Positions 26,601 through 35,972 are shown, counted from the stretch's first letter. The stretch: DNA of 64,000 bases from JADLHS01 sp964553795 (GCA_964553795.1 CAZKMR010000008.1:18861-82860); one strand, 5' to 3'. Made by a program: numbers and translations. Notes: a model not told the origin generated them from the letters alone.

Positions 26601-27942
26601 TAACGTTAAGAGTCACTACCACGATGTCCGAATCCGTGGTGCCGTCATTGGCGCGATACGTGAAGGAATCCGCTCCGAAATAATTCGTTTCCGGCACATA
26701 AGTGAAACTCCCGTCCGAATTCAGCGTCAGGGTGCCATGCGCGGGTCCGGCAACCAACACCGCCGCCAACGCGTCACCTTCCACATCGCTGTCGTTCGCC
26801 AACACGCCGGCGCCTCCAATAGTCAGCCCGCCTTCTTCGGCAACCGAATACGAGTCGGGCTGAGCTACGGGCGCGTCATTCACCGGAGTCACGTTCAAAT
26901 TCACCAATACGACTGCAGAATTCGTGCTGCCGTCCGTGGCCCGATAGCTAAAGGAATCCGGCCCAAAGTAGTTTGTGCCGGGCACATAATTGAAACTTCC
27001 GTCGGCATTCAAGGTCACCGTCCCGTGCGCCGGACCGACGACCAACTGCGCGCTCAGCAAGTCGCCATCCACATCGCTGTCATTCGCCAGCACGCCCGGA
27101 GGCGAAATGCTCAACCCACTATCCTCGGCAACGGAATACGAGTCCGGCAGTGCCACGGGCGCATCATTCACCGGGGTCACCGTGAGTGAGACGGTCGCGA
27201 TTCCAGAGTTGGTTGTTCCATCGCTCGCCCGGTAGGTGAACGAATCCGGCCCGAAGTAATTGGTGAAAGGAACGTAAGTGAAACTCCCGTTTGTCCGCAG
27301 CGTCAACGTGCCGTGGGTTGTTCCGGAAACCAACACCGCAGTCAGCGTGTTTCCGTCAGCGTCCGTGTCATTCGCCAGCACGCCGGGACTGGAAATGTTG
27401 AGTGGGGCGTCCTCCGCGACGGAGTAGGCATCCGGTTGCGCGACGGGCGCGCGGTTGCCGCCGACGATGGTGGTAATCCACTTCGCGTAGTTGTCTTTCG
27501 AGTCGCCCGGTTCTTCGGCTTCCTTGCCAAAAATCTGCGCGTTGTTCGTAATCGTCATTCCGGCGGTGAGATTCGAGCCGACCCGCACCTGGAAAGAGCG
27601 CGATCCTTTGGCTTTGGAACTCAACGTGCCGATGCTCCAGGAAATCGTGCTGCCGGAAACCGAGCCGCCGTTGAGCGAACCGGAAATCACCGTGGTATTC
27701 GGCGGAAGAAAATCTTTCAGCACCACGCTCGTGCTTTTCACCGGCCCCATGTTGGAATAGCTCAGCGTGTAGGTGATGATTTGCCCCGGCTCGGCTTGAG
27801 TTGGCCCGGATTTCGCGAGCCGCAAATCGGGCCAGGCCAACGCCAGCGGCGCGCTGAGGGCGAGACCTGTGGCGACCAGGCCTGAATACCATAGTCTGCG
27901 AAGCGGGTGGCGACCGATTGTCAGACTGCGAAACGCTCTCAT
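23680..27942 (-). CDS. Large secreted cadherin-like/VCBS tandem-repeat protein
   Basis: A 1420-residue exported protein. It has a signal peptide ending near ALAWP, a DUF11-type domain (about residues 40-165; YTLSYSNMGPVKSTSVVLKDF), then nine tandem-95/VCBS-like units of about 95 residues. Each unit has the form APVA..D.Y...ED....PGVLANDSDVDGD, ending in FTYRA.DG. A different cadherin-like domain, an Ig-like domain (VQIVSPTNGASF) and a C-terminal domain follow. Such repeats bind calcium and act in adhesion or surface display. No PEP-CTERM or LPXTG anchor is visible. Units 4-5 and 6-7 look recently duplicated. Confidence 0.88.
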   Translation of the reverse strand: MRAFRSLTIGRHPLRRLWYSGLVATGLALSAPLALAWPDLRLAKSGPTQAEPGQIITYTLSYSNMGPVKSTSVVLKDFLPPNTTVISGSLNGGSVSGSTISWSIGTLSSKAKGSRSFQVRVGSNLTAGMTITNNAQIFGKEAEEPGDSKDNYAKWITTIVGGNRAPVAQPDAYSVAEDAPLNISSPGVLANDTDADGNTLTAVLVSGTTHGTLTLRTNGSFTYVPFTNYFGPDSFTYRASDGTTNSGIATVSLTVTPVNDAPVALPDSYSVAEDSGLSISPPGVLANDSDVDGDLLSAQLVVGPAHGTVTLNADGSFNYVPGTNYFGPDSFSYRATDGSTNSAVVLVNLNVTPVNDAPVAQPDSYSVAEEGGLTIGGAGVLANDSDVEGDALAAVLVAGPAHGTLTLNSDGSFTYVPETNYFGADSFTYRANDGTTDSDIVVVTLNVTPVNDAPVALADTYQVAEDERLVVSVPGVLSNDSDVDGDPLLAELLTGPAHGTLVLNADGSFSYLPATNYFGSDSFTYRAVDGSTNSDPVQVTITVAPVNDPPEAGADAFTINEDESLNVAIPGVLANDSDIEGDALSAVLVIGPAQGTLTLNADGSFRYLPATNYAGIDSFSYRAHDGVADSVIATVTLTVTPVNDTPVAQPDTYQIAEDQNLIISAPGVLSNDSDVDGDPLLAELLTGPAHGTLVLNADGSFSYLPATNYFGSDSFTYRAVDGSTNSNPVQVTIVVTPVNDAPMAQADSYSINEDELLIVAAPGVLTNDSDLEGDALTAVLVTGPAHGTLTLNANGSFNYLPATNYAGLDSFTYRAHDGSADSEVVTVALNVAALNDAPVALDDTFSTPKNAPLQIVAPGVLANDSDPDGDALVSVLVASPSHGQLSLSTNGNFVYTPASNYVGGDLFTYRASDGLTTSGIASVMISVFATNTPPNTNGWNGDQFTALEDTTLTIVAPGVLAGVVDWDGDALSAVVINGPTNGALTLRTDGSFDYLANTNYFGPDSFQFFITDGNASSAALTATINVLPVNDPPSFVQGGNLRIQQNSATQIVTNWATQISPGPSNESVQTVAFEVANNNPGLFVIAPLIDATGTLTYTPAANTNGTAVVTVVARDNGGTTNGGTDASTPQTFAITINAPPTVQIVSPTNGASFFVPGAFTVLAEAQDSDGTVTQVDFFSATNHIGTSTNAPFFVVRTNLPVGSYTFSAVVTDDFGATNSSLPVTVNVIERPPLTFLTSVYYNPQTDYFEQRVRITNPTYSTLNAVRVLVNNLTNVPAITLRNASGKTNGVPYVETYAPVPPGSYVDMVIEFLSPLRVKPNPVLVAQLVSAPGNPAPRQGTFQPINRGLLLANRTFFIEFATRPNRVYSIQYSDDLQNWKNAQPEIRGNGNWVQWIDNGLPKTEGPPADARARFYRLIQLP
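25748..26524. repeat. Near-identical internal repeats in the 1420-residue repeat gene
   Basis: Two 201-bp stretches, 25748-25948 and 26324-26524, differ at only about eight positions and lie exactly 576 bp apart. They encode repeat units 6 and 4. The intervening units 5 and 7 also resemble each other more than the rest, which points to duplication of a two-unit block of 576 bp (192 codons). Confidence 0.85.
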
Positions 27943-28173
27943 GATAGTTCCTTGGTGAGAGGACTTTCATGCAGCCCCAATCGTCCTTCAATCAGGTCAT
28001 TTCAGGTCTTAGCCCCGGGCGCAAGCGGAGGGTTGTCCCGGTGACCGACGGGGATTTTCTTTGAAACATGCGATCCGACGGGCTGGCATCCAAATGCCAA
28101 GCGGAAGCGATTGCTGAAACCTGCCGCTGTTATCGGGTTTTCACCGGAGGGCGTTACGAACCGCTTCCGACGC

Positions 28174-30768
28174 CTACTTTTCGCGACTGACAACGCAATT
28201 CACCAGCTTCACGTCGGCGTGCGCGACCGCGTCGTCACTCGTGATACCTTTGAACGTGGAATTGACGATGCGCACGCCGCTGATCTCGGCCGCGGGGAAG
28301 CCGCGGATATCCAACACCCGCTTGGCCTTGTCCACCGTCATGTTTTCAATCACCAGATTTCGCACCACCGGTTTGTGCGGGCCATTCGCGCCTTCTTCGT
28401 AAACGAAATCAATCTGCAACGCCGCGTCCGCCACGGTGCCGACCTTCACGTTGCGCACGAAAATGTTTTCCATCATGCCACCGCGAACCGCGTTTGATTT
28501 GAAGCGGATCGCCCGGTCCAACTCAGGACTGTTCATGACGCAGTCTTCGACGAACACATTGCGGCAACCGCCGGAAATTTCGCTTCCGATGGTCACACCG
28601 CCGTGACCGCGCTTCATTTCGCACTTGCGAACGATAACATTTTCCGACGGGACGCCGATGCGCCGGCCATCGTTGTTACGACCCGACTTAATCGCGATGC
28701 AATCGTCGCCCGTATCAAACACCGTGTTCTCGATCAGCACATCGCGACTGGATTCCGGATTGCACCCGTCGTTGTTCGGTCCGTGGGAAAAAATATTCAC
28801 GCCGCGCACAATGACGTTGGTGCAAAGCACTGGATTGATTTCCCACATCGGCGAACGCCGAATATGCACGCCTTCGATGAGCACATTTTTGCAGCGATAC
28901 GGTTGAATGAATGGCGGCCGCAAGTAGTCGCCTTCACCAAAACGCCGTTCGGATACCGGGACATTATCCGCGACCATTTTCGCGAGCCGATCGCGCGCGG
29001 CGACTTGCGTGGGTGCGCCGGGCGGATTCAAATCCTTGCCTTTCCAACGCCCTTTCCACGGCCACCAATTCGTCATGTCCGCCTGACCATCGAGCGTGCC
29101 TGCGCCGGTGACGGCGATGTTCTCCGCATCAATCGCGTAAATGAGCGGCGAATAATTCCAACATTCCATTCCTTCCCAACGCGTGAACACCGCCGGCAAA
29201 TACGCCTGCGGATCGGTTTTGAATCTCAAGGTTGCGCCATGCTCCAGATGCAGATTTACACCACTCTTCAAATGAATCGGTCCAGTCAGGTATTCCCCGG
29301 CCGGCACAATGACCTGGCCGCCGCCCGCCGCGTTGCATTCCGCAATCGCCTTCGCAATCGCTTCGCTCGCATCCGATTTTCCGTCGGCCAACGCGCCGTA
29401 TTTCGTGATGTTGAATTCGCGATCGGGAAACACCGGCGCTTTGATGCGGGCGAGAATGCCGGGCAAAGCAGCCCAATTCGCGTCGGCAGCGCTCTGCTTT
29501 GCGTCCGCCAACTGCACGCGCTGCTCCACTTTCATCGGCAGCTTGTGAAACTTTTGCATCTCGATTCCCGCGAGGATAAACGGCCCGACGCCTTTCCAGT
29601 CATTTTCCACAATCGGCTCGCGCATGTAGTAATCGAACGAACCATCGCGGCCGTAACCCAATCCTGCGACCGAACAACATTGCGTCAGCGAAACGCCGCC
29701 ATTGTCGGTGCGCTGCATCAGGCGCTGCGTCAAACCGTGATAACCGCGTTCGATGGCGGGCGCATATTTCGCGCGGTCGAGGTAACCTTCGTTGACGCCT
29801 TTCGCCATCGCATACACGAACATCGCCGCCGCGGTAGATTCGAGATAATTTTTGCCGCGACCGCCCTGATCCAGCACCTGCCACCACAAACCGCTTTCCG
29901 GGTCCTGCCATTTCACGATGCCGTCGCTGACCTGGCGCAGCGTTTTGATGATGACCTCGCGATCCGCATAATTCTTCGGCAGATAATCCAGCGTATCCAC
30001 GCACGCCATCGCGAACCAGCCAAGCCCGCGACCCCAGAAGTTTGAAGACGTGCCGGACGTGCGACTCGCCCATTCCTGTTCACGTTTCTCATCCCAACCG
30101 TGGAAATACAAACCACTCTTGGCGTCGTAGAGGTGTTCGTTGATCAGACGAAATTGCTTCACCACGTCGGCATATTCGTCGCGCGGATTTTTGCTGTAGC
30201 GCTTCGCATATTCCGTGTAGAACGGCGCCCCCATGAACAGGCCGTCGAGCCACATCTGATACGGATAACGTTGCTTGTGCCAAAAGCCGCCCTGACTGGT
30301 GCGCGGATGTTCCGCCAACTGCGCGCGCAACACGTCTGCCGCCTTTTTGTAACGCTCGTCTCCCGTGATGCGATACAACCACAACACCGTGCGCCCCGGC
30401 GCGATGTTATCAATGTTGTAATCTTCCATCTTGAAGGTTTGGATTTTCCCGTCCGGCATGATGAACGAGCCGATCGTGTCTTTGCTGAACTCGACAAATT
30501 TTTGGTCCGGCACAACGTCGTTCAACTTGAGCAGCGACAGCGTGACCAGGCCCGCGGTGTAATCCCATTTCACGCGGCGGCCTTCGCGCCAGGCCCGACT
30601 ATCGCCCGCGCGCGCAATTTCGGAATCCGCCATCGCGACCGACCATTCCAGCGGAGTCCAGCCACGATACTCATTTTTGTCCACTGTGTTTCGGACCGCT
30701 CGCGGCGCGCAAGCGAATCCCAACACAGAGACACCCAATACGAGGCAAAGCAATCGGTTCAGGTTCAT
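28174..30768 (-). CDS. GH105 - GH28 fusion: unsaturated uronyl hydrolase plus polygalacturonase
   Basis: An 864-residue exported protein. The start at 30768 gives MNLNRLLCLVLGVSVLG, a signal peptide. The N-terminal half (about residues 25-400) resembles GH105 unsaturated rhamnogalacturonyl hydrolases (YRITGDERYKKAADVL, DGLFMGAPFYTEYAKRY). The C-terminal half (about 440-864) is a GH28 right-handed beta-helix with catalytic signatures NNDGCNPESS, FDTGDDCIAIKSG, RGHGGVTIGSE and AIRFKS. Together they would remove galacturonate units and then hydrolyse unsaturated ends. It is last in the minus-strand operon with two sulfatases and a GH2 enzyme. Confidence 0.9.
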   Translation of the reverse strand: MNLNRLLCLVLGVSVLGFACAPRAVRNTVDKNEYRGWTPLEWSVAMADSEIARAGDSRAWREGRRVKWDYTAGLVTLSLLKLNDVVPDQKFVEFSKDTIGSFIMPDGKIQTFKMEDYNIDNIAPGRTVLWLYRITGDERYKKAADVLRAQLAEHPRTSQGGFWHKQRYPYQMWLDGLFMGAPFYTEYAKRYSKNPRDEYADVVKQFRLINEHLYDAKSGLYFHGWDEKREQEWASRTSGTSSNFWGRGLGWFAMACVDTLDYLPKNYADREVIIKTLRQVSDGIVKWQDPESGLWWQVLDQGGRGKNYLESTAAAMFVYAMAKGVNEGYLDRAKYAPAIERGYHGLTQRLMQRTDNGGVSLTQCCSVAGLGYGRDGSFDYYMREPIVENDWKGVGPFILAGIEMQKFHKLPMKVEQRVQLADAKQSAADANWAALPGILARIKAPVFPDREFNITKYGALADGKSDASEAIAKAIAECNAAGGGQVIVPAGEYLTGPIHLKSGVNLHLEHGATLRFKTDPQAYLPAVFTRWEGMECWNYSPLIYAIDAENIAVTGAGTLDGQADMTNWWPWKGRWKGKDLNPPGAPTQVAARDRLAKMVADNVPVSERRFGEGDYLRPPFIQPYRCKNVLIEGVHIRRSPMWEINPVLCTNVIVRGVNIFSHGPNNDGCNPESSRDVLIENTVFDTGDDCIAIKSGRNNDGRRIGVPSENVIVRKCEMKRGHGGVTIGSEISGGCRNVFVEDCVMNSPELDRAIRFKSNAVRGGMMENIFVRNVKVGTVADAALQIDFVYEEGANGPHKPVVRNLVIENMTVDKAKRVLDIRGFPAAEISGVRIVNSTFKGITSDDAVAHADVKLVNCVVSREK

Positions 30769-30904
30769 AGGCACATGGAACATGCCTCGCAAGATTTCGG
30801 CGAAATGCCCCGCCGTCCAGTCTCGTTGCCCCTCGCAGAGTGCAAACCACTTCACAATTCCATCCCCAAGACGAGACAGAATGTTCTTTGCTTGCAAGCC
30901 AGCT

Positions 30905-32368
30905 TCAGGCCGCTTCGGGATAACGGGCCAGAATCTTCTTCAACGCTTCGAGCACTTGCGGACGTTCGCCCGCCAGATTGCGCGTTTCGTGGGGGTCAGC
31001 CTGATAATCGTAGAGCTCGTATTCCGCCGTGGCAGTGGGTTGCCCCGGTTTCTTCCATTCGACCATGCGATAACGTTCGGTGCGAATGGCGCGACCCAGC
31101 CGGTTTTGGCGCGGAAACACGTGATACGCATGATCGCTGACCCGCGCTTGGGGATTCTTCAACACCGGCACGAGGCTTTCGCCATCCAATGGCTGCGGCA
31201 CTTTGGGCGCCGGCAGACCGGCCAGTTCCGTCAGGGTCGGAAACAAATCGACTGTTTCAGCGAGCTGCCGCGTGTGCGTGCCCGGCTTCGTCACGCCCGG
31301 AGCGCGAATCAAAATCGGAATGCGATTGGCCTCCTCGTAGTTGGTGTGCTTGGTCCAATAGCCGTGGTCGCCCAGATGAAAGCCGTGATCACCCCACAAC
31401 ACCACGATGGTGTTTTCCGCGAGGCCCAATTGCTCCAGGGCGGTCAGCACTTTGCCGATCTGCGCGTCCACGTAGGTGGTGCTGGCGTAATAACCGTGAA
31501 TCAACTTACGCGCCAATTCCTCATCAATTGCGCCGCGCTCCGGCACGGGTTTGTATTGAATCATCTCGCCGCCCCGCTTGCCGGCGTACTCCGGCGCGTC
31601 TTTCGGCGGTTGCGTGTTTTCCGCCAATGGCAACTTGGCGGGATCGTACAAGTCCCAGTATTTTTTCGGCACCGTGAACGGCAAATGTGGTCGGGCAAAT
31701 CCCGCCGCGATGAAAAACGGCTTTTCGGGCTTTGCTTTCCAGGCTTCGAGCCGGCGAATCGTCTCTGCTGCAACCCGCCCATCCGCATACGCGTCATCAG
31801 CCACTTCGGCGATCTCCCACGCCGCTCCGCGCGCGAGCTGATGATTGGGCACGTTGGTTTTGATGTTGTTAAAGTAAGCCTCCTCGCGCGTGATGGCGCC
31901 GCCGGTGCTTTCCGGCAAAACGTATTCCACCACCTTGTCCTTGAAATGCGGGACGTCGAACGACTCCGGATCGCCCTGGTTGCCGTGCCCGATGTGAAAC
32001 ACCTTGCCCAACGATTGCGAGCGGTAACCGTGGCGGCTGAAGTATTGCGGCATGGTCACGGCTTCCGGAAAACGCGCCCGCAAATTGGTGCCCAAATCAT
32101 ACAAGCCGGTCGAAGTCGAGCGTGCGCCCAGCATGAGATTGAAACGCGACGGCGCGCACACCGCTTGGTTGGCATACGCAAGATCGAATCGCATCCCCGA
32201 CGCCGCCAGTTTATCCATCGCAGGTGTCTGCGCGATTTTGTCGCCATAGGCGCCGAGCGCCGGCTTGAGATCATCCACCAGAATCAACAAGACGTTGGGG
32301 CGCGAATCCGCCGCCCAAATCGAACTGCCAACCAGACTCAGACCGAGAATCAATAAACGTTTCATCAT
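30905..32368 (-). CDS. Exported arylsulfatase-family enzyme (iduronate-2-sulfatase-like)
   Basis: A 487-residue sulfatase with a signal peptide (MMKRLLILGLSLVGSSIWA). The metal-binding RPNVLLILVDDLKPALGAYG comes next. The formylglycine motif CAPSR is near residue 71, followed by LGKVFHIG, and DHGFHLGDHGYW near residue 320. This is the Cys-type motif, so maturation by a formylglycine-generating or anaerobic sulfatase-maturating enzyme is required; none is seen in the window. The whole resembles iduronate-2-sulfatase more than choline sulfatase. It probably desulfates the polysaccharide attacked by its glycosidase neighbours. Confidence 0.9.
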   Translation of the reverse strand: MMKRLLILGLSLVGSSIWAADSRPNVLLILVDDLKPALGAYGDKIAQTPAMDKLAASGMRFDLAYANQAVCAPSRFNLMLGARSTSTGLYDLGTNLRARFPEAVTMPQYFSRHGYRSQSLGKVFHIGHGNQGDPESFDVPHFKDKVVEYVLPESTGGAITREEAYFNNIKTNVPNHQLARGAAWEIAEVADDAYADGRVAAETIRRLEAWKAKPEKPFFIAAGFARPHLPFTVPKKYWDLYDPAKLPLAENTQPPKDAPEYAGKRGGEMIQYKPVPERGAIDEELARKLIHGYYASTTYVDAQIGKVLTALEQLGLAENTIVVLWGDHGFHLGDHGYWTKHTNYEEANRIPILIRAPGVTKPGTHTRQLAETVDLFPTLTELAGLPAPKVPQPLDGESLVPVLKNPQARVSDHAYHVFPRQNRLGRAIRTERYRMVEWKKPGQPTATAEYELYDYQADPHETRNLAGERPQVLEALKKILARYPEAA

Positions 32369-32556
32369 GACAAAAATGTTTCGAGCGTTGTCGCGAAATC
32401 CAATTGGCCGAACCGCCCTGGAATTAATCTTCCTTCACTGGATGGTCACAGCATGGCAGGAATGGGTGCGTCGCGCCATCGTCCAAAACAATGATGCCCG
32501 CACCCAACCGGGGCGCGAACCGCGCTTTAATCAGGCCGGTTATTGCGCCGAGGCAG

Positions 32557-34011
32557 CTAGCGTGCTGGGACGTATAAGTGTTCGCCCCGCCGCGACGCCT
32601 GCAACGCCTCGCGGGTATCCAGTGCCGCACCCGGATCGCCCTGCGCCGTCATCCAGCGTTCAAGCTCCGCGCTCAAACGCGATTTTATGGCGGCATGCTT
32701 GGGATCAGCGGCCAGATTGTTCATCTCGTATGGGTCCGTCAGCGAATCGTAAAGTTCTTCCGCCGGACGCGTCATGAATCGTTTCACCAGTTGATAATTA
32801 GCCGGCTTGTCCGTGGCGCTCCACGTCCACGTGCCCCAGTAGGGATTGTTCAACCCGCCGTCGCCCTGCACGCCCATGACATATTTTTGAATGTACAATT
32901 CGTTCGGAGTGAGATTGCGGATGTAACGCCAGCGGCCATCACTGACCGTGCGACTCGGATACGCCGGGCCTTCCGGCAAATTATTGTGCGCGCCATAAAC
33001 AAACGCGCGATGCGTATCCTTCTCTCCCCGCAACACCGCCGCGAAACTCGTTCCGTCAAAGACGGTCGCCGCCGTGGCCGGTTTGCCGCCGGCGAGTTCC
33101 AACAGCGTGGGCGTAATGTCCGCATATTGCACCACCGCATCGGTGCGACGTCCGGGCGCGATTTGCCCCGGCCAACGCGCAACCAAAGCGGTATGCAATC
33201 CGGTGTCCCAGCAGGTCCATTTGTTGCCCGGGAATTGCGACCCCTGCTCACTCGTGAACAACACCAGCGTATTGGTGTCGGCGTTGGCCGCCTGAAGCGT
33301 GGCAAGCACCGCGCCCACCTGCTCGTCCATGTAAGTGATCTCCGCGAGATAACTGGCGAAATCGAAGCGCGTGCGGGGTGTATCCGCGATGTTGGGCGGC
33401 AACTTGATCTGCCGCGGTGGATAGCGAGAAGCGTCGCCCATGACCCACGGCACGTGCGGCTCCACCAACGCAACCACCAGACAAAACGGTTCGTCAGACT
33501 TGCGGGTGATGAACTCGCGCACGCCACTCAGATCGTGTTCGCGCGTCGGTTTCCGGACGCAGTTGTCGTCAAATCCCGGCACATTTTCGAACGGGTAAAC
33601 TTCTGCCGGTCCGACGTGGACTTTGCCTGCGATGCCAACCCGATAACCCTGCGCGCCGAGAATTTGTGGCAGGCTGCGGGTGGTTGGCCGACTCTTCGAG
33701 TGATTCCACGCGCAACCGTTTCGCAAGGGATATTGCCCGGTGTACAACTCCGCGCGAGCCGGTTGACACATTGCCATGCTGATGTAAGCCCGATTGAACG
33801 TGAGCCCCTGCGCGGCCAGCGAATCAATGTTCGGCGTATGGGCGTTTTGTCCGCCATACAACGGCAGATCGTTGTAGGTGCAATCATCCGCCATGATGAG
33901 CAACACGTTCGGACGTTGGGGCGCGGCCAGGGTGGTAGCCGCCAGAAAAAGCGTCGCCACGGCCGCCGCGACGATCCAGCGCCCGAGCCTGTTTTGCATG
34001 GGTGAATTCAT
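32557..34011 (-). CDS. Exported sulfatase (heparan N-sulfatase/sulfamidase-like)
   Basis: A 484-residue sulfatase. The start at 34011 gives MNSPMQNRLGRWIVAAAVAT, a signal peptide; longer frames run back into the upstream gene. RPNVLLIMADDCTYNDLPLY is followed by the Cys-type maturation motif MCQPAR near residue 82, AGKVHVGP, and FTSEQGSQFPGNKW near residue 270. The overall order resembles bacterial sulfamidase-like S1 sulfatases. It starts 23 bp after the GH2 gene and belongs to the same operon. Its exact substrate cannot be read from sequence. Confidence 0.9.
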   Translation of the reverse strand: MNSPMQNRLGRWIVAAAVATLFLAATTLAAPQRPNVLLIMADDCTYNDLPLYGGQNAHTPNIDSLAAQGLTFNRAYISMAMCQPARAELYTGQYPLRNGCAWNHSKSRPTTRSLPQILGAQGYRVGIAGKVHVGPAEVYPFENVPGFDDNCVRKPTREHDLSGVREFITRKSDEPFCLVVALVEPHVPWVMGDASRYPPRQIKLPPNIADTPRTRFDFASYLAEITYMDEQVGAVLATLQAANADTNTLVLFTSEQGSQFPGNKWTCWDTGLHTALVARWPGQIAPGRRTDAVVQYADITPTLLELAGGKPATAATVFDGTSFAAVLRGEKDTHRAFVYGAHNNLPEGPAYPSRTVSDGRWRYIRNLTPNELYIQKYVMGVQGDGGLNNPYWGTWTWSATDKPANYQLVKRFMTRPAEELYDSLTDPYEMNNLAADPKHAAIKSRLSAELERWMTAQGDPGAALDTREALQASRRGEHLYVPAR

Positions 34012-34034
34012 AAGATAGTTTCCGCTTTTGCGAT

Positions 34035-35912
34035 TCATCGTGTCAATGGTTGATGCCACTCCGCCAGTTGTTTGGCCGGAATTTTGATCACCGCGCGGTC
34101 ATACGTCATCAAGCCGTTGATCTCGCCCTCCACATCGGTGGTCTGCGTATAAACGCCGGCAGAAATGCCTTTCGCCTTCAAATCCACCAGCATGCCGAGC
34201 GATTTCTTGTAACGTTCCGTGTATTCCTCTTTGGTTTTCGGCAATCCGCCGTAACCCCAGTTCCGCTTTTGTTCATCCCACAAATGCCCGACCACCGGCC
34301 AGCCGTGCCCGCCAAATTCTCCGACCACTTTCACGTAATCATTGAAACGCGTTTGCTCGAACGGAAATCCCGGATCGGGATAACGATGTGCATCGGCGAT
34401 GTGACCCACCGGCCAAAAATTCCCGCCACTCGCCACGTTCACCAACCGCGTCGGATCATACTCCATCGTCCATTTGCCGACCTCCAGAGTGCGATGTTGC
34501 CCCCACGCCTCATTGAACGGCACCCAGACCACAATGCTGGGATGATTGTCCAAGCGATCCATCATGCGCTTGAGTTCGGTGAGCCACTGCTGATGATCCG
34601 CGTCGGACCATTCGGCATCTTCGGGATTCGGTCGCAGGCGCGTCCATCGCGGGCTGATACTTTGCCCGCCCCGGCTTTTGCCCGTGCCGCCGCTGACCTG
34701 ATCCTGCCACAGCATCATGCCCACGCGATCACAGTAAGCGTAGAAACGGCGCGGTTCGACTTTGATGTGTTTGCGAATCATGTTGAATCCCGCGGCTTTC
34801 AGGTAATCCACATCAAACTGCATGGCCTTGTCCGACGGCGGCGTCAGCAATCCATCCGGCCACCAACCTTGATCGAGCGGCCCCCAATGAAAAATCTCTG
34901 CGCCATTCAGCGTGAAGCGCCAATGACCGTCCGCATCGCGCTGTCGCCCGACTTCGCGAATGCCCGCGTAGGAATTAATCGTGTCCAACACTTTCCCGCG
35001 CGCATCGAGCAATTCGACTTTCAGATCATAAAGGCTCGGCGCCGCCGGCGACCAGAGTTGCGCGTTGGGAATGTTAAGCTTGAGTTCGCCCTTGCCTTCT
35101 GCCGACGCAACTTTGCGTCCCTTGAACGTTGCAGTGACACGAACCGTCTCCTCGGAAAGCGTTGGGTCATTCGTCGTGCCGCCGGCCAATTCGGGCCACA
35201 CCGTGATGGTGGCGGGCTGAATCGCCGTGTTGATCTTCAAGTCGGCGATGAATCGGTCCGGCACTTCTTCCAACCACACGGTTTGCCAGATGCCCGAAAC
35301 GCGCGTGTACCAAATGCCCTCGGGTTGCAACGTCTGCTTGCCGCGCAATTGCGTGCCGCCGGTTTCATCCCACACGCGCAACACCAGTTCATTCTCCCCG
35401 CGCTGCACCGCGGCGGTGACATCAAATGTGAACGGCGTGTTGCCACCGATGTGTTCCCCAACTTGTTTTCCGTTCACCCAAACGGTCGCGTGGTAATCGA
35501 CCGCCTCGAAGTTCAACAACACGCGTCGCCCTGCTTGCGGTTTCAGGTTAATGGTACGCCGATACCAGAGGGACTGGTCGGGTTCGAGCATTTTGCCGAC
35601 GCCGGACAGCGACGCTTCCACCGCAAAGGGAACGAGAATTTTGCCATCCCACGTCGGCGGTTGGGCGGCATCTTTTGCGGTGATGGCGTAATCCCAAAGC
35701 CCGTTGAGATTCTCCCAATTCTTGCGCTCCAGTTGCGGGCGCGGGTATTCCCGCCAGGCGTTGCTCGGCTTCACGTCCTTGCCCCAACGGGTCATCATTT
35801 TGCCGGACACCGGCGCCCACGCAGCTGCGGCCGTCAACGAACTGGTCAACGCCAACACAATGGCCCCGCGCAACAGCGCGGCGCCCCGGATTTGTCGGAA
35901 TATGTTTTTCAT
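34035..35912 (-). CDS. Exported glycoside hydrolase family 2 enzyme
   Basis: A 625-residue GH2 protein; the start at 35912 gives MKNIFRQIRGAALLRGAIV, a signal peptide. The sugar-binding domain (WENLNGLWDYAI, WYRRTINL, VDYHATVWVNGKQVGEH) and an Ig-like domain precede the TIM barrel. The likely acid/base Glu is in VPFNEAWGQH near residue 465, and a candidate nucleophile Glu is in VVGEFGGHG near residue 530. The family includes beta-galactosidases, glucuronidases and mannosidases; which one this is remains open. It is first of a four-gene operon with two sulfatases and the GH105-GH28 protein. Confidence 0.88.
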   Translation of the reverse strand: MKNIFRQIRGAALLRGAIVLALTSSLTAAAAWAPVSGKMMTRWGKDVKPSNAWREYPRPQLERKNWENLNGLWDYAITAKDAAQPPTWDGKILVPFAVEASLSGVGKMLEPDQSLWYRRTINLKPQAGRRVLLNFEAVDYHATVWVNGKQVGEHIGGNTPFTFDVTAAVQRGENELVLRVWDETGGTQLRGKQTLQPEGIWYTRVSGIWQTVWLEEVPDRFIADLKINTAIQPATITVWPELAGGTTNDPTLSEETVRVTATFKGRKVASAEGKGELKLNIPNAQLWSPAAPSLYDLKVELLDARGKVLDTINSYAGIREVGRQRDADGHWRFTLNGAEIFHWGPLDQGWWPDGLLTPPSDKAMQFDVDYLKAAGFNMIRKHIKVEPRRFYAYCDRVGMMLWQDQVSGGTGKSRGGQSISPRWTRLRPNPEDAEWSDADHQQWLTELKRMMDRLDNHPSIVVWVPFNEAWGQHRTLEVGKWTMEYDPTRLVNVASGGNFWPVGHIADAHRYPDPGFPFEQTRFNDYVKVVGEFGGHGWPVVGHLWDEQKRNWGYGGLPKTKEEYTERYKKSLGMLVDLKAKGISAGVYTQTTDVEGEINGLMTYDRAVIKIPAKQLAEWHQPLTR

Positions 35913-35972
35913 GATTGGAAATTCGCCCGGGCCATGGTTCGGTCGCACTCGTTACTTAACGCGATCTGGTCA

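Noticed and set aside
27943..28173. A c-di-GMP riboswitch or other leader element before the 1420-residue repeat protein
   Set aside because: The minus-strand leader has a small TGGCAT/ATGCCA dyad (28084-28099), but no match to known riboswitch cores could be made.
28603..30045. A 480-codon open frame on the plus strand opposite the GH105-GH28 gene
   Set aside because: Its protein has no recognisable motif, is rich in Arg, His and Ile in a shadow pattern, and lies wholly antisense to a clear enzyme gene. High GC leaves such antisense frames open.
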